A DNA stretch of 64,000 nt from Pseudomonas campi (lineage in GTDB: Bacteria > Pseudomonadota > Gammaproteobacteria > Pseudomonadales > Pseudomonadaceae): positions 2,046,001-2,110,000 of the forward strand of contig NZ_CP053697.2 of NCBI RefSeq assembly GCF_013200955.2. The letters run 5' to 3'. Each line of letters begins with the position of its first letter. Positions within the stretch are counted from its first letter, which is position 1. Positions 29,136 through 41,866 of this stretch are shown in pieces. Made by a program: the position numbers and the translations under genes. The notes beneath the pieces were generated by a model. It searched no databases and was not told where the DNA came from. It was given only the letters and a program-made list of their open reading frames with translations.

Positions 29136-29497
29136 CCAACGTAACGAACTTCTCTCGCTCGGGCCTCTACGACTGGATGGCCCAGCGCGTGTCTGCGGTT
29201 GTTCTCGCGGCTTATTTCCTCTTCCTGATCGGCTTCCTCGTGGTGAATCCGGGCCTCGGCTATGCCGAATGGCACGGTCTGTTCGCTCACACGGCGATGC
29301 GCATCTTCAGTCTGTTGGCCCTGGTGGCCCTGGGCGTACACGCCTGGGTCGGCATGTGGACCATCTCCACTGACTACCTGACGCCAATGGCGCTGGGCAA
29401 GTGGGCGACTGTCGTGCGTTTCCTGTTCCAGGCGTTCTGCGGCATTGCCATGTTCGCGTTCTTCGTCTGGGGCGTACAGATTCTCTGGGGTGTCTGA
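29129..29497 (+). CDS. sdhD: Succinate dehydrogenase membrane anchor subunit
   Basis: SdhD (122 aa) is the second membrane anchor of complex II. It begins MVTNVTNFSRSGLYDWMAQR, has three membrane segments, and carries the heme-ligand/quinone-site segment HAWVGMWTISTDY near residues 70-85. The ATG lies inside the end of sdhC in another frame, so the two genes are translationally coupled. sdhA starts four bases after its stop. Confidence 0.95.
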   Translation: MVTNVTNFSRSGLYDWMAQRVSAVVLAAYFLFLIGFLVVNPGLGYAEWHGLFAHTAMRIFSLLALVALGVHAWVGMWTISTDYLTPMALGKWATVVRFLFQAFCGIAMFAFFVWGVQILWGV

Positions 29498-29500
29498 TTA

Positions 29501-31273
29501 ATGTCTAGCATTCGTACTCTTTCCTATGACGCCATCATCGTTGGTGGCGGCGGTGCCGGCATGCGTGCCGCGCTGCAACTGGCTCAGGGCGGCCACAAGA
29601 CCGCTGTAGTCACCAAGGTTTTCCCGACTCGCTCGCACACCGTATCTGCTCAGGGTGGCATCACCTGCGCCATCGCTTCGGCTGACCCGAACGACGATTG
29701 GCGCTGGCACATGTACGACACCGTCAAGGGCTCCGACTACATCGGTGACCAGGACGCGATCGAATATATGTGTTCCGTCGGCCCGGAAGCCGTATTTGAG
29801 CTGGAGCACATGGGTCTGCCGTTCTCCCGTACCGAACAAGGCCGCATCTATCAGCGTCCGTTCGGCGGTCAGTCCAAAGGTCCGAACAACCCGACTCAGG
29901 CTGCGCGTACCTGCGCCGCGGCTGACCGTACCGGTCACGCCCTGCTGCACACCCTGTACCAGGCCAACCTGAAAGCTGGCACCTCGTTCCTTAACGAGTG
30001 GTACGCGGTCGATCTGGTGAAAAACCAGGATGGCGCCATCGTCGGCACCATCGCCATCTGCATCGAAACCGGTGAAACCGTTTATATCCGTTCCAAGGCC
30101 GTGGTTCTGGCTACTGGCGGTGCGGGTCGTATCTACGCCTCCACTACCAACGCCCTGATCAACACCGGTGACGGCGTGGGCATGGCCCTGCGTGCCGGCG
30201 TGCCGGTGCAGGACATCGAGATGTGGCAGTTCCACCCGACCGGTATTGCCGGCGCTGGTGTACTGGTTACTGAAGGTTGCCGTGGTGAAGGTGGTTACCT
30301 GATCAACGCCCATGGCGAGCGTTTCATGGAGCGTTATGCGCCGAACGCCAAAGACTTGGCCGGTCGTGACGTAGTAGCGCGTTCGATGGTCAAGGAAGTG
30401 CTCGCCGGCAACGGCTGTGGCCCGGACAAGGACCACGTGCTGCTCAAGCTCGACCACCTCGGCGAAGACGTGCTGCACAGTCGTCTGCCAGGCATCTGTG
30501 AGCTGTCGAAGACCTTCGCTCACGTTGACCCGGTGGTTGCTCCGGTACCGGTGATCCCAACCTGCCACTACATGATGGGCGGCGTGCCGACCAACATTCA
30601 TGGCCAGGCCATCACCCAGGATGCCAACGGCAACGACAAGATCATCGAAGGCCTGTTCGCTGTAGGCGAAGTGGCGTGCGTATCGGTACACGGTGCCAAC
30701 CGTCTGGGCGGCAACTCGCTGCTCGACCTGGTGGTATTCGGCCGTGCCGCTGGCCTGCACCTGGAAAAAGCGCTGAAAGAAGGCGTGGAAGTCCGCGGTG
30801 CCAGCGAAACCGACATCGAGCAGTCGCTCAAGCGTCTGGCGGGCGTCAATGAACGCAGCTCCGGCGAAGATGTCGCGCCGCTGCGTAAAGAGCTGCAGCA
30901 GTGCATGCAGAACTACTTCGGTGTATTCCGTACCGGCGAATACATGAAGAAGGGCATCACTCAGCTGGCCGATCTGCGCGAGCGCATCGCCAACGTCAAG
31001 ATCGCCGACAAGAGCCAGGCCTTCAACACCGCGCGCATCGAAGCGCTGGAGCTGCAGAACCTGCTGGAAGTGGCCGAAGCCACTGCCATCGCCGCCGATA
31101 CCCGTACCGAGTCCCGTGGTGCCCACGCCCGCGAAGACTACGAGGATCGCGATGACGAGAACTGGCTGTGCCACTCCCTGTACTTCCCGGGTGAGAAACG
31201 TGTCGCCAAGCGCGCTGTGAACTTCGCGCCGAAGACCGTTCCTGCTTTTGAACCCAAAGTACGTACTTATTAA
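29501..31273 (+). CDS. sdhA: Succinate dehydrogenase flavoprotein subunit
   Basis: SdhA (590 aa) oxidises succinate to fumarate with covalently bound FAD. The dinucleotide motif is [15 protein letters not shown]. The FAD-attachment His is His46 in [11 protein letters not shown]. Substrate and catalytic segments include [29 protein letters not shown] (catalytic Arg), [13 protein letters not shown] and [20 protein letters not shown]. The length is typical and the ATG follows sdhD closely. It works with SdhBCD in the inner membrane. Confidence 0.98.
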   Translation: MSSIRTLSYDAIIVGGGGAGMRAALQLAQGGHKTAVVTKVFPTRSHTVSAQGGITCAIASADPNDDWRWHMYDTVKGSDYIGDQDAIEYMCSVGPEAVFELEHMGLPFSRTEQGRIYQRPFGGQSKGPNNPTQAARTCAAADRTGHALLHTLYQANLKAGTSFLNEWYAVDLVKNQDGAIVGTIAICIETGETVYIRSKAVVLATGGAGRIYASTTNALINTGDGVGMALRAGVPVQDIEMWQFHPTGIAGAGVLVTEGCRGEGGYLINAHGERFMERYAPNAKDLAGRDVVARSMVKEVLAGNGCGPDKDHVLLKLDHLGEDVLHSRLPGICELSKTFAHVDPVVAPVPVIPTCHYMMGGVPTNIHGQAITQDANGNDKIIEGLFAVGEVACVSVHGANRLGGNSLLDLVVFGRAAGLHLEKALKEGVEVRGASETDIEQSLKRLAGVNERSSGEDVAPLRKELQQCMQNYFGVFRTGEYMKKGITQLADLRERIANVKIADKSQAFNTARIEALELQNLLEVAEATAIAADTRTESRGAHAREDYEDRDDENWLCHSLYFPGEKRVAKRAVNFAPKTVPAFEPKVRTY

Positions 31274-31284
31274 GGGTGGTCATC

Positions 31285-32004
31285 ATGTCTCTTGGTAAAA
31301 CTTTGCAAGTCAGCGTTTATCGCTACAACCCGGAAAAAGATGCCGCGCCGTTCATGCAGGACTTCACCGTCGATATCGACGGCAAGGACCTGATGGTGCT
31401 CGACGTACTGGCTCTGATCAAAGAGCAGGATGAGGGCTTTTCCTACCGTCGTTCCTGCCGTGAAGGTGTGTGCGGTTCCGATGGCATGAACATCAGCGGC
31501 AAGAACGGCCTGGCCTGTGTCACGCCGATCTCCTCCGTAGTCAAGGGCAACAAGCTGGTGATTCGCCCGCTGCCTGGTCTGCCGGTCATTCGTGACCTGG
31601 TGGTCGATATGAGCATCTTCTACAAGCAATACGAGAAGGTGCAGCCTTTCCTGCAGAACGACACGCCGGCTCCGGCCATCGAGCGTCTGCAGTCGCCGGA
31701 AGAGCGCGAGAAGCTGGACGGTCTGTACGAGTGCATCCTGTGCGCGTGCTGCTCCACCAGCTGCCCGTCCTTCTGGTGGAACCCGGACAAGTTCCTCGGT
31801 CCCGCTGCACTGCTGCAGGCTTATCGCTTCCTCGCCGACAGCCGTGACACCAAGACCGCAGAACGTCTGGCCTCGCTGGACGATCCGTTCAGCGTGTTCC
31901 GTTGCCGCGGCATCATGAACTGCGTGAACGTTTGCCCGAAAGGTCTCAACCCGACCAAGGCAATCGGCCACGTACGTAACATGCTGCTGCAGAGCGGTAC
32001 CTGA
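31285..32004 (+). CDS. sdhB: Succinate dehydrogenase iron-sulfur subunit
   Basis: SdhB (239 aa) carries the three iron-sulfur clusters linking FADH2 to ubiquinone. The [2Fe-2S] ligands are in CREGVCGSDGMNISGKNGLAC. The [4Fe-4S] and [3Fe-4S] ligands are in CILCACCSTSCP and CRGIMNCVNVCPKGLNP. I chose ATG 31285 (MSLGKTLQVS), with AGGGTGG about five bases before it; the ATG three codons earlier overlaps that site. It ends the sdh part of the operon before hairpins in the gap to sucA. Confidence 0.97.
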   Translation: MSLGKTLQVSVYRYNPEKDAAPFMQDFTVDIDGKDLMVLDVLALIKEQDEGFSYRRSCREGVCGSDGMNISGKNGLACVTPISSVVKGNKLVIRPLPGLPVIRDLVVDMSIFYKQYEKVQPFLQNDTPAPAIERLQSPEEREKLDGLYECILCACCSTSCPSFWWNPDKFLGPAALLQAYRFLADSRDTKTAERLASLDDPFSVFRCRGIMNCVNVCPKGLNPTKAIGHVRNMLLQSGT

Positions 32005-32028
32005 TTCAGTTTTACCCGTGACACCTGT

Positions 32029-32091
32029 GGCAGCGGCGTAACTCCGCTGCCGCAGTAAAACCAGAACCGCAGCTCACAAAGCCGCGGTTCT
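32029..32091 (+). other. Paired RNA hairpins between sdhB and sucA
   Basis: Two perfect eight-base stems follow sdhB: GGCAGCGG/CCGCTGCC (32029-32051) and AGAACCGC/GCGGTTCT (32063-32091). Neither is followed by a long T-run, so full termination is not obvious. They may be an attenuator or an RNA processing/stability boundary between the sdh and suc parts of the transcript. Confidence 0.6.
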
Positions 32092-32246
32092 TACTTGAAA
32101 AGAATTTGATGACCAGCAGGGGCATCCGGGCTGGTGCCCGGACTATCTGCGGGATCCGTAGTGGCTTACCCGTCGCTGCTTCAGGACTTTGAGCCTCAAT
32201 TACGGCCTCCACGCCGGTGGTGTCCCCTTACCGAGGGTGACCAAGC

Positions 32247-35078
32247 ATGCAAGAAAGCGTGATGCAGCGCATGTGGGACAGTGCCCACCTATCCGGTGGT
32301 AACGCTGCCTATGTGGAAGAGCTCTATGAGCTCTACCTGCACGATCCCAACGCTGTGCCAGAAGAGTGGCGCACCTATTTCCAGAAATTGCCGACTGACG
32401 GCAATGCCGCCACCGACGTTTCGCACTCGACCGTCCGCGATCATTTCGTGCTGCTGGCCAAGAACCAGCGCCGCGCACAACCGGTTTCCGCCGGCAGTGT
32501 CAGCAGCGAGCACGAGAAGAAGCAGGTTGAAGTCCTGCGTCTGATTCAGGCGTACCGCATGCGTGGCCATCAGGCTGCGACGCTCGACCCGTTGGGTCTG
32601 TGGCAGCGTCCGGCTCCGGCTGACCTGGCGGTCAACCACTATGGTCTGACCAACGCCGACCTCGATACCACCTTCCGTACCGGTGAGCTTTACATCGGCA
32701 AGGAGGAGGCGACTCTACGGGAAATCCACGAAGCGCTGCAGCAGACATATTGCCGCACCATTGGCGCCGAGTTCACCCACATCGTCGATTCCGAGCAGCG
32801 CAAGTGGTTCCAGCAGCGCCTGGAAAGCGTGCGTGGCCGTCCGGCATTCTCCGCGGAAGTGCAGGGCCACCTGCTTGAGCGTCTGACCGCTGCCGAAGGC
32901 CTGGAGAAATACCTGGGCACCAAGTACCCGGGCACCAAGCGTTTCGGTCTGGAAGGCGGCGAGAGCCTGATTCCGCTGCTGGACGAAATCATCCAGCGCA
33001 GCGGCTCCTACGGCACCAAGGAAATCGTCATCGGCATGGCCCACCGTGGCCGTCTCAACGTACTGGTCAACACCTTCGGCAAGAACCCGCGCGACCTGTT
33101 CGACGAGTTCGAAGGCAAGAAGGTCGATGGCCTGTCTTCCGGTGACGTGAAGTACCACCAGGGTTTCTCCTCCAACGTCATGACCCCGGGCGGCGAAGTG
33201 CACCTGGCACTGGCCTTCAACCCTTCGCACCTGGAGATCGTCTCTCCGGTGGTCGAGGGTTCCGTGCGCGCCCGTCAGGATCGCCGCAGCGACCCGAACG
33301 GCGACAGCGTACTGCCGATTTCCATCCACGGTGACGCGGCTTTTGCCGGTCAGGGCGTGGTCATGGAAACCTTCCAGATGTCGCAGACCCGCGGCTACAA
33401 GACTGGCGGCACCATCCACCTGGTGATCAACAACCAGGTCGGCTTCACCACCAGCCGTCCGGAAGACTCGCGCTCCACCGAGTACTGCACCGACGTGGCG
33501 AAGATGATCCAGGCACCGATTTTCCATGTGAATGGCGATGATCCGGAAGCCGTGCTGTTCGTCACCCAGCTGGCCGTCGACTACCGCATGCAGTTCAAGC
33601 GTGACGTGGTCATCGACCTGGTCTGCTACCGTCGTCGCGGCCACAACGAGGCCGACGAGCCGAGCGGCACCCAGCCGCTGATGTACCAGCAGATCGCCAA
33701 GCAGCGCACCACCCGTGAGCTGTATGCGGAAAGCCTGATCAACGGCGGCCGCCTCGACCTCGAGCGCGTGCAGACCAAGATCGACGAGTACCGCAACGCG
33801 CTGGACAACGGTCAACACGTGGTCAAGAGTCTGGTCAAGGAGCCGAACAAGGAGCTGTTCGTCGACTGGCGCCCGTACCTGGGCCATGCCTGGACTGCCC
33901 GTCACGACACCCGTTGTGAGCTGAAGACCCTGCAGGATCTGGCTGGCAAGCTGCTCGAACTGCCGGAAGGTCTGGTCCTGCAGCGTCAGGTGGCCAAGGT
34001 GCTGGAAGACCGGGTCAAGATGACTGCCGGTGCCATGCCAATCAACTGGGGCTACGCCGAGAACCTGGCCTACGCCACGTTGCTGCAAGCCGGTCATCCG
34101 GTACGCATCACCGGTCAGGACGTTGGCCGCGGCACCTTCTCGCACCGCCATGCGGCGCTGCACAACCAGAAGGACGCGACTACCTACCTGCCGTTGCAGA
34201 ACCTGTTCGAGGGCCAGCCAAAGTTCGACCTGTACGACTCCTTCCTTTCCGAAGAAGCGGTACTGGCCTTCGAATACGGCTACTCGACCACCGTGCCCAA
34301 CGCCCTGGTGATCTGGGAAGCACAGTTCGGCGACTTCGCCAACGGTGCCCAGGTGGTGTTCGACCAGTTCATCTCCAGCGGCGAGCACAAGTGGGGCCGT
34401 CTGTGCGGCCTGACCATGCTGCTGCCGCACGGTTATGAAGGGCAGGGCCCGGAGCACAGCTCCGCGCGTCTGGAGCGTTATCTGCAGCTGTGCGCCGAGC
34501 ACAACATGCAGGTCTGCGTACCGACCACCCCGGCACAGATCTACCATCTGCTGCGCCGTCAGGTGATTCGTCCGCTGCGCAAGCCGCTGGTGGTGCTGAC
34601 ACCGAAGTCGTTGCTGCGCCACCCGCTGGCCATCTCGACCCTGGAAGATCTGGCCGAAGGCTCGTTCCAGACTGTCATTCCCGAGATCGATCCGATCGAT
34701 CCGAAGAAGGTCGAGCGTCTGGTCCTGTGCAGCGGCAAGGTCTACTACGACCTGCTGGCCAAGCGCCGAGCCGAAGGTCGCGAAGACATTGCCATCGTGC
34801 GCATCGAGCAGCTCTATCCGTTCCCGGAAGATGATCTGGCCGAGGTTCTGGCACCGTACAAGAACCTCAAGCACATCGTCTGGTGTCAGGAAGAGCCGAT
34901 GAACCAAGGCGCCTGGTACTGCAGCCAACACCACATGCGTCGTGTCGCTTCTGCGCACAAGAAGGCCCTGTTCCTCGAGTACGCAGGTCGCGAAGCTTCG
35001 GCTGCGCCGGCTTGCGGTTATGCCTCGTTGCACGCCGAGCAGCAGGAAAAACTGTTGCTGGACGCCTTTACTGTCTAA
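32247..35078 (+). CDS. sucA: 2-oxoglutarate dehydrogenase E1 component
   Basis: SucA (943 aa) is the thiamine-diphosphate decarboxylase of the 2-oxoglutarate dehydrogenase complex. The N-terminal SucB-binding region includes [21 protein letters not shown]-like sequence. Catalytic-domain motifs include [51 protein letters not shown] and [20 protein letters not shown]. The C-terminal transketolase-like half has [14 protein letters not shown] and [13 protein letters not shown]. The length is normal. ATG 32247 starts [17 protein letters not shown]; a second Met five codons on is possible. sucB begins 73 bases downstream. Confidence 0.98.
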   Translation: MQESVMQRMWDSAHLSGGNAAYVEELYELYLHDPNAVPEEWRTYFQKLPTDGNAATDVSHSTVRDHFVLLAKNQRRAQPVSAGSVSSEHEKKQVEVLRLIQAYRMRGHQAATLDPLGLWQRPAPADLAVNHYGLTNADLDTTFRTGELYIGKEEATLREIHEALQQTYCRTIGAEFTHIVDSEQRKWFQQRLESVRGRPAFSAEVQGHLLERLTAAEGLEKYLGTKYPGTKRFGLEGGESLIPLLDEIIQRSGSYGTKEIVIGMAHRGRLNVLVNTFGKNPRDLFDEFEGKKVDGLSSGDVKYHQGFSSNVMTPGGEVHLALAFNPSHLEIVSPVVEGSVRARQDRRSDPNGDSVLPISIHGDAAFAGQGVVMETFQMSQTRGYKTGGTIHLVINNQVGFTTSRPEDSRSTEYCTDVAKMIQAPIFHVNGDDPEAVLFVTQLAVDYRMQFKRDVVIDLVCYRRRGHNEADEPSGTQPLMYQQIAKQRTTRELYAESLINGGRLDLERVQTKIDEYRNALDNGQHVVKSLVKEPNKELFVDWRPYLGHAWTARHDTRCELKTLQDLAGKLLELPEGLVLQRQVAKVLEDRVKMTAGAMPINWGYAENLAYATLLQAGHPVRITGQDVGRGTFSHRHAALHNQKDATTYLPLQNLFEGQPKFDLYDSFLSEEAVLAFEYGYSTTVPNALVIWEAQFGDFANGAQVVFDQFISSGEHKWGRLCGLTMLLPHGYEGQGPEHSSARLERYLQLCAEHNMQVCVPTTPAQIYHLLRRQVIRPLRKPLVVLTPKSLLRHPLAISTLEDLAEGSFQTVIPEIDPIDPKKVERLVLCSGKVYYDLLAKRRAEGREDIAIVRIEQLYPFPEDDLAEVLAPYKNLKHIVWCQEEPMNQGAWYCSQHHMRRVASAHKKALFLEYAGREASAAPACGYASLHAEQQEKLLLDAFTV

Positions 35079-35151
35079 CGCCTTCGCGTATCGAGGCGGC
35101 GGCACGGGCCGCCGCCTCCTTGAAGAAAACGAATTTAAGGAAACACTCAGA

Positions 35152-36369
35152 ATGGCTATCGAGATCAAAGCCCCAACCTTCCCGGAATCGGTTGCCGACG
35201 GCACCGTCGCTACTTGGCACAAGAAGCCGGGCGATGCGGTCAAGCGCGATGACCTGATCGTCGACATCGAGACCGACAAGGTGGTGTTGGAAGTACTCGC
35301 CGAGGCCGACGGCGTACTCGCCGAAATCGTCAAGAATGAAGGCGACACCGTGCTGTCTGGCGAGTTGCTGGGCAAACTGGGTGCCGCTGGCGCAGCCGTA
35401 GCCGCTGCCCCGGTTGCTGCCGCTCCGGTTGCCGCTTCTGCTGCAGCCCCGACCGCTGCTGACGATGATGCGATCCTCTCGCCGGCCGCGCGCAAGATCG
35501 CCGAAGAAGGTGGTATCGATCCGAACAGCATCACCGGTACCGGCAAAGGCGGTCGCGTGACCAAGGAAGACGCTGTGGCTGCTGTTGCCGCCAAGAAAGC
35601 CGCTCCGGCTCCGGTGGCCAAACCCGCTGCGCCGGCTGCCGACGCTCCGGTTTTCGCCGTTGGCGACCGCGTCGAGAAGCGCGTGCCGATGACCCGCCTG
35701 CGTGCCAAGGTGGCCGAGCGTCTGGTCGAGGCGCAGTCCTCCATGGCCATGCTGACCACCTTCAACGAAGTCGACATGACCGAAGTCATGGCCCTGCGTT
35801 CGAAGTACAAGGACCTGTTCGAGAAGACCCACAATGGCGTGCGCCTGGGCTTCATGTCGTTCTTCGTCAAGGCAGCCACCGAAGCGCTGAAACGCTTCCC
35901 GGCGGTCAACGCATCGATCGACGGCACCGACATCGTTTACCACGGCTACTCCGACATCGGTGTTGCCGTGTCCAGCGACCGTGGCCTGGTGGTTCCGGTG
36001 CTGCGCAATGCCGAGCTGATGAGCCTGGCCGAGATCGAGAACGGCATCGCCACCTTTGGCAAGAAGGCCCGCGACGGCAAGCTGTCGATCGACGACATGA
36101 CTGGTGGCACCTTCACCATCACCAACGGTGGTACTTTCGGTTCGATGATGTCGACCCCGATCGTCAACCCGCCGCAAGCCGCCATCCTCGGCATGCACAA
36201 TATTCTCCAGCGCCCGATGGCCATCAATGGTCAGGTGGTCATCCGTCCGATGATGTACCTGGCGCTGTCCTACGATCACCGTCTGATCGACGGCAAGGAA
36301 GCCGTGAGCTTCCTGGTGACCATCAAGAACCTGCTGGAAGACCCGGCTCGTCTGCTGCTGGACATCTGA
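35152..36369 (+). CDS. sucB: 2-oxoglutarate dehydrogenase E2, dihydrolipoyl succinyltransferase
   Basis: SucB (405 aa) transfers the succinyl group from lipoate to CoA and forms the core of the complex. The single lipoyl domain (residues 1-80) has the lipoylated Lys in [12 protein letters not shown]. An Ala/Pro-rich linker follows, then the E1/E3-binding domain ([19 protein letters not shown], about 108-142) and a second Ala/Pro linker. The catalytic domain ends in [17 protein letters not shown] with catalytic His and Asp. AAGGAA lies before ATG 35152; a longer upstream reading frame is not supported. Confidence 0.97.
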   Translation: MAIEIKAPTFPESVADGTVATWHKKPGDAVKRDDLIVDIETDKVVLEVLAEADGVLAEIVKNEGDTVLSGELLGKLGAAGAAVAAAPVAAAPVAASAAAPTAADDDAILSPAARKIAEEGGIDPNSITGTGKGGRVTKEDAVAAVAAKKAAPAPVAKPAAPAADAPVFAVGDRVEKRVPMTRLRAKVAERLVEAQSSMAMLTTFNEVDMTEVMALRSKYKDLFEKTHNGVRLGFMSFFVKAATEALKRFPAVNASIDGTDIVYHGYSDIGVAVSSDRGLVVPVLRNAELMSLAEIENGIATFGKKARDGKLSIDDMTGGTFTITNGGTFGSMMSTPIVNPPQAAILGMHNILQRPMAINGQVVIRPMMYLALSYDHRLIDGKEAVSFLVTIKNLLEDPARLLLDI

Positions 36370-36433
36370 TCACGCTGCTGTACACGCGGCGGTCCTCACG
36401 AGGGGTCGCCCGGTTTTATCCGAGAAGGAATGA

Positions 36434-37873
<1,440 letters not shown>

Positions 37874-37891
37874 GTACCACCAGAGCATGCG

Positions 37892-37912
37892 GCGCCCGGC
37901 CTGGCCGGGCGC
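37892..37912 (+). other. Perfect GC-rich hairpin between lpdG and sucC
   Basis: GCGCCCGGCC and GGCCGGGCGC flank a single T, giving a 21-base perfect palindrome 18 bases after the lpdG stop. There is no T-run, so it is more likely a stability or processing hairpin, or a partial pause site, than a full terminator. The rest of the 201-base gap shows only a small CACACGGTGTG palindrome. Confidence 0.65.
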
Positions 37913-38074
37913 TCAAACGCAGGAAAAGAACCACGGCGTACGGCCCGCGGCAGCCTCACACGGTGTGTCGCAGGAATGTCCGTCAGGACTGCTAACCAGA
38001 GCAGTCACAGGTGGTGCGGCGCCTTCGAGCGCAGCACCGATGCGCAATACCTAAACGAAGAACGGTAGATAAGC

Positions 38075-39241
38075 ATGAATCTTCACGAGTATCAGGGTAA
38101 GCAGCTGTTCGCTGAATACGGCCTGCCGGTTTCCACTGGCTACGCCGTTGACACCCCGGAAGAAGCGGCTGCGGCCTGCGAAAAGATCGGTGGCAGCGAG
38201 TGGGTTGTCAAAGCCCAGGTGCACGCCGGTGGCCGCGGTAAAGCGGGCGGTGTAAAGCTGGTGCGTAACAAGGAAGACGCCAAGGCGTTCGCCGCTCAGT
38301 GGCTGGGCAAGCGTCTGGTGACCTACCAGACTGACGCCAATGGTCAGCCGGTGACCAAGATTCTGGTCGAGTCGTGCACCGACATCGATCAGGAACTGTA
38401 CCTGGGTGCCGTCGTCGACCGTTCCAGCCGCCGTATCGTGTTCATGGCTTCCACCGAAGGTGGCGTGGACATCGAGAAAGTCGCCCACGACACTCCCGAG
38501 AAGATCCTCAAGGCCACCATCGACCCGCTGGTTGGCGCGCAGCCGTACCAGGGCCGCGAGCTGGCTTTCCAGCTGGGCCTGAAAGGCGATCAGATCAAGC
38601 AGTTCACCCACATCTTCGTTGGCCTGGCCAAGCTGTTCCAGGACTACGACCTGGCACTGCTGGAAGTGAACCCGCTGGTCATCAAGAAAGACGGCAACCT
38701 GCACTGCCTGGACGCCAAGATCAACATCGACAGCAACGCCATGTATCGCCAGCCCAAGCTGCGCGCCATGCATGACCCGTCGCAGGACGATCCGCGCGAA
38801 GCCCACGCTGCCAAGTTCGAACTGAACTACGTAGCCCTGGAAGGCAACATTGGCTGCATGGTCAACGGTGCCGGCCTGGCCATGGGTACCATGGACATCG
38901 TCAACCTGCACGGCGGCAAGCCAGCCAACTTCCTCGACGTAGGTGGCGGTGCGACCAAAGAGCGCGTGACCGAAGCCTTCAAGATCATCCTGTCCGACAG
39001 CAACGTCGCGGCCGTACTGGTCAACATCTTCGGCGGCATCGTTCGTTGCGACATGATTGCCGAAGGCATCATCGGCGCCGTGAAAGAAGTCGGCGTGAAG
39101 ATTCCGGTCGTGGTTCGTCTGGAAGGCAACAACGCTGAACTGGGCGCCAAGGTCCTGGCCGAAAGCGGCCTGAACATCATCGCGGCAACCAGCCTGACCG
39201 ACGCTGCCGAGCAAGTCGTCAAAGCTGCGGAGGGCAAGTAA
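38075..39241 (+). CDS. sucC: Succinyl-CoA synthetase beta subunit
   Basis: SucC (388 aa) is the ATP-grasp subunit that binds nucleotide and succinate. It begins [20 protein letters not shown] and has [20 protein letters not shown] (nucleotide loop), LEVNPLV and the power-helix region [17 protein letters not shown] near the C-terminus. Length is identical to the enterobacterial protein. Its stop overlaps the sucD ATG (TAATG), coupling the two subunits. Confidence 0.98.
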   Translation: MNLHEYQGKQLFAEYGLPVSTGYAVDTPEEAAAACEKIGGSEWVVKAQVHAGGRGKAGGVKLVRNKEDAKAFAAQWLGKRLVTYQTDANGQPVTKILVESCTDIDQELYLGAVVDRSSRRIVFMASTEGGVDIEKVAHDTPEKILKATIDPLVGAQPYQGRELAFQLGLKGDQIKQFTHIFVGLAKLFQDYDLALLEVNPLVIKKDGNLHCLDAKINIDSNAMYRQPKLRAMHDPSQDDPREAHAAKFELNYVALEGNIGCMVNGAGLAMGTMDIVNLHGGKPANFLDVGGGATKERVTEAFKIILSDSNVAAVLVNIFGGIVRCDMIAEGIIGAVKEVGVKIPVVVRLEGNNAELGAKVLAESGLNIIAATSLTDAAEQVVKAAEGK

Positions 39242-40128
39242 TGAGCGTCCTGATCAATAAAGACACCAAAGTCATCTGCCAGGGCTTCACCGGCTCGCAG
39301 GGTACTTTCCACTCCGAACAAGCCATCGCCTACGGCACCAAGATGGTTGGCGGCGTGACTCCGGGCAAGGGCGGCACCACTCACCTGGGCCTGCCGGTGT
39401 TCAACACCGTCAAGGAAGCCGTTGACGCCACTGGCGCCACCGCTTCGGTGATCTACGTTCCGGCTCCGTTCTGCAAGGACTCGATCCTGGAAGCGGCTTT
39501 CGGCGGCATCAAGCTGATCGTCTGCATCACCGAAGGCATCGCGACCATCGACATGCTGGAAGCCAAGGTCAAGTGTGACGAGCTGGGCGTACGCCTGATC
39601 GGCCCGAACTGCCCGGGCGTGATCACTCCCGGCGAGTGCAAGATCGGCATCATGCCCGGTCACATTCACCTGCCAGGCAAAGTCGGCATCGTGTCGCGTT
39701 CCGGCACCCTGACCTATGAAGCCGTGAAGCAGACTACTGACGCCGGTTTCGGTCAGTCCACCTGCGTCGGCATCGGCGGTGACCCGATTCCGGGCTCCAA
39801 CTTCATCGACATCCTGAAGCTGTTCCAGGAAGACCCGAAGACCGAGGCGATCGTGATGATCGGCGAGATCGGCGGTTCCGCTGAAGAAGAAGCTGCTGCC
39901 TACATCAAGGCCAACGTGACCAAGCCGGTGGTGTCCTACATCGCTGGCGTCACCGCGCCGCCCGGCAAGCGCATGGGCCACGCCGGCGCCATCATTTCCG
40001 GTGGTAAAGGTACTGCGGACGAGAAGTTCGCCGCCCTGCAGGACGCTGGTGTGAAAACCGTGCGTTCCTTGGCTGACATCGGCAAGGCCCTGGCCGAGCT
40101 GACCGGCTGGGAAGTCAAGAAAGCCTGA
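39241..40128 (+). CDS. sucD: Succinyl-CoA synthetase alpha subunit
   Basis: SucD (295 aa) binds CoA and carries the phosphohistidine intermediate. The N-terminal CoA-binding fold has [20 protein letters not shown] and [10 protein letters not shown]. The phosphorylated His is in [20 protein letters not shown] near residue 247. ISRSG-type loop [14 protein letters not shown] is present. It overlaps sucC by one base and ends at a strong terminator, closing the sdh-suc operon. Confidence 0.98.
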   Translation: MSVLINKDTKVICQGFTGSQGTFHSEQAIAYGTKMVGGVTPGKGGTTHLGLPVFNTVKEAVDATGATASVIYVPAPFCKDSILEAAFGGIKLIVCITEGIATIDMLEAKVKCDELGVRLIGPNCPGVITPGECKIGIMPGHIHLPGKVGIVSRSGTLTYEAVKQTTDAGFGQSTCVGIGGDPIPGSNFIDILKLFQEDPKTEAIVMIGEIGGSAEEEAAAYIKANVTKPVVSYIAGVTAPPGKRMGHAGAIISGGKGTADEKFAALQDAGVKTVRSLADIGKALAELTGWEVKKA

Positions 40129-40143
40129 GGCTGACTTGATCGG

Positions 40144-40171
40144 AAAAAGGCCACCTTCGGGTGGCCTTTTT
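40144..40171 (+). terminator. Terminator of the sdh-suc operon
   Basis: A 12-base perfect stem (AAAAAGGCCACC / GGTGGCCTTTTT) capped by a TTCG tetraloop and followed by further T. It lies 15 bases after the sucD stop. Confidence 0.95.
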
Positions 40172-40416
40172 TATTGCTGTCGATTCGATCAGAAATTTGT
40201 GTCGGGGCGACAGATTGTTGCGTCCGATCGACAGCCCGACCGCTGTCAGACGCGGTCTATCGTGAAAATCGTTAGGCTTGCAAGTATTCCCCCGGCGAGG
40301 CTCCACAAGGGCTGGCGGCGGGTACCTGTGAATCGCCTGAACCTGGCGCTGCACGCTTCCTGAACTCAAAGGAAACCTGCGTTTTCTCCCTGTTTTCCAG
40401 CTTGGTACTTCCCGCT

Positions 40417-41730
40417 ATGACCCGTTTGAAAGGCCCCGATCTCCTGGCCCTTGGTTTTATGACTTTTGCCCTGTTCCTCGGGGCTGGCAACATCATCTTC
40501 CCACCCAGCGCCGGTATGGCCGCGGGGGAGAACCTCTGGTCCGCCGCCCTCGGTTTCCTCCTGACCGGCGTCGGCTTGCCGCTGCTCACTGTGGTCGCCC
40601 TGGCCCGCGTCGGCGGTGGCATGGCCAACCTCACTGCGCCACTCGGGCGCAAGGCCGGCACGCTGTTCGCTGTGGCGGTCTATCTGGCCATCGGCCCGCT
40701 GTTTGCCACGCCACGCACCGCGGTAGTGTCGTTCGAGATGGGCGTGGCGCCGTTCACCGGTAACGAACCGGCGGCATTGATGATCTACAGCGTCGCCTAT
40801 TTCGCCGTGGTGTTGTTCCTCTCGCTGAACCCCGGGCAACTGGTCGACCGCATCGGCAAGTACATTACCCCGGTGCTGCTCGCTGCACTGCTGGTACTCG
40901 GTGGCGCGGCACTGATGGCGCCGGCCGGTGCGATCGGCCAGAGCAGCGCCGACTATCAGGCGATGCCTCTGGTGCAGGGCTTTCTGCAGGGCTACCTGAC
41001 CATGGATACCCTCGGCGCGCTGGTGTTCGGCATCGTGATTGCCACCGCCATTCGTGGCCGTGGGGTAACCGACAGCCGCTTGGTCACGCACTACTCGGTG
41101 ATCGCCGGCCTGATCGCGGCTGCTGGGCTGTCGCTGGTCTACCTGTCGCTGTTCTACCTCGGCGCCACCAGCCAGGGGATTGCCGGCGATGCGCAGAACG
41201 GCGTGCAGATTCTTACCGCCTATGTGCAGTTCACCTTCGGTACGCCAGGCAGCCTGCTGCTGGCCGTCGTTATCACCCTGGCCTGCCTGACCACTGCCGT
41301 GGGCCTGCTGACCGCCTGTGGCGAGTATTTCAGCGGGCTGCTGCCGGTGTCCTACCGCAAGGTGGTGCTGACGTTCGGCCTGTTCAGCCTGCTGGTGTCC
41401 AACCAGGGGCTGTCGCAACTGATCAGCGTGTCGATACCGGTGCTGGTCGGTCTGTACCCGCTGGCCATCGTGCTGATCGGCCTGAGTCTGCTCAGTCGCT
41501 TCTGGACCTCGGCACCGCGGGTGTTCATTCCGGTGATGCTGGTGACCCTGCTGTTCGGCCTGGCGGATGCAATCAGTGCAGCCGGTTTCAAGTCGCTGCT
41601 GCCAGGCTTTCTCGCGCAACTGCCCTTGGCTGCGCAGGGACTGGGTTGGGTGGTGCCAGTGGCGCTGACCCTGCTGGCGGCGGCAGGGCTGGATCGGCTG
41701 CGCGGCGAAGCGCAGCCAGAAGCCTGCTAA
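40417..41730 (+). CDS. braB: Branched-chain amino acid carrier BraB/BrnQ family
   Basis: A 437-aa inner-membrane cation-coupled carrier for leucine, isoleucine and valine. It has twelve hydrophobic segments and the family start MTRLKGPDLLALGFMTFALF. LGAGNIIFPPSAG and TPRTAVVSFEMGVAPF are conserved LIVCS-family segments. The position immediately after sucD is, as I recall, also that of braB in P. aeruginosa. ATG 40417 is preferred over an in-frame TTG at 40402 on family length. The 245-base upstream region has inverted GTC/GAC motifs but no site I can assign. Confidence 0.92.
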   Translation: MTRLKGPDLLALGFMTFALFLGAGNIIFPPSAGMAAGENLWSAALGFLLTGVGLPLLTVVALARVGGGMANLTAPLGRKAGTLFAVAVYLAIGPLFATPRTAVVSFEMGVAPFTGNEPAALMIYSVAYFAVVLFLSLNPGQLVDRIGKYITPVLLAALLVLGGAALMAPAGAIGQSSADYQAMPLVQGFLQGYLTMDTLGALVFGIVIATAIRGRGVTDSRLVTHYSVIAGLIAAAGLSLVYLSLFYLGATSQGIAGDAQNGVQILTAYVQFTFGTPGSLLLAVVITLACLTTAVGLLTACGEYFSGLLPVSYRKVVLTFGLFSLLVSNQGLSQLISVSIPVLVGLYPLAIVLIGLSLLSRFWTSAPRVFIPVMLVTLLFGLADAISAAGFKSLLPGFLAQLPLAAQGLGWVVPVALTLLAAAGLDRLRGEAQPEAC

Positions 41731-41737
41731 CCCCTCT

Positions 41738-41772
41738 GCGACGCGCCTTCTGGCGCGTCGCTGCTGTTTTTT
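41738..41772 (+). terminator. Terminator of braB
   Basis: A ten-base perfect stem (GCGACGCGCC / GGCGCGTCGC) with a TTCT loop, then TGCTG and six T. It starts eight bases after the braB stop. Confidence 0.93.
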
Positions 41773-41866
41773 GGCCGTTGTGCCACCCATCTACGGCTGA
41801 TCGCCGATTGCTGCCCAGCCTGTGCTGCACGACAATTCAGGCATCTTTCCCGTGCAGCTCGCCGTC

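Noticed and set aside
32715-35933. A 1072-codon open frame on the minus strand across sucA and sucB
   Set aside because: It is antisense to complete sucA and sucB and has low-complexity composition without any domain.
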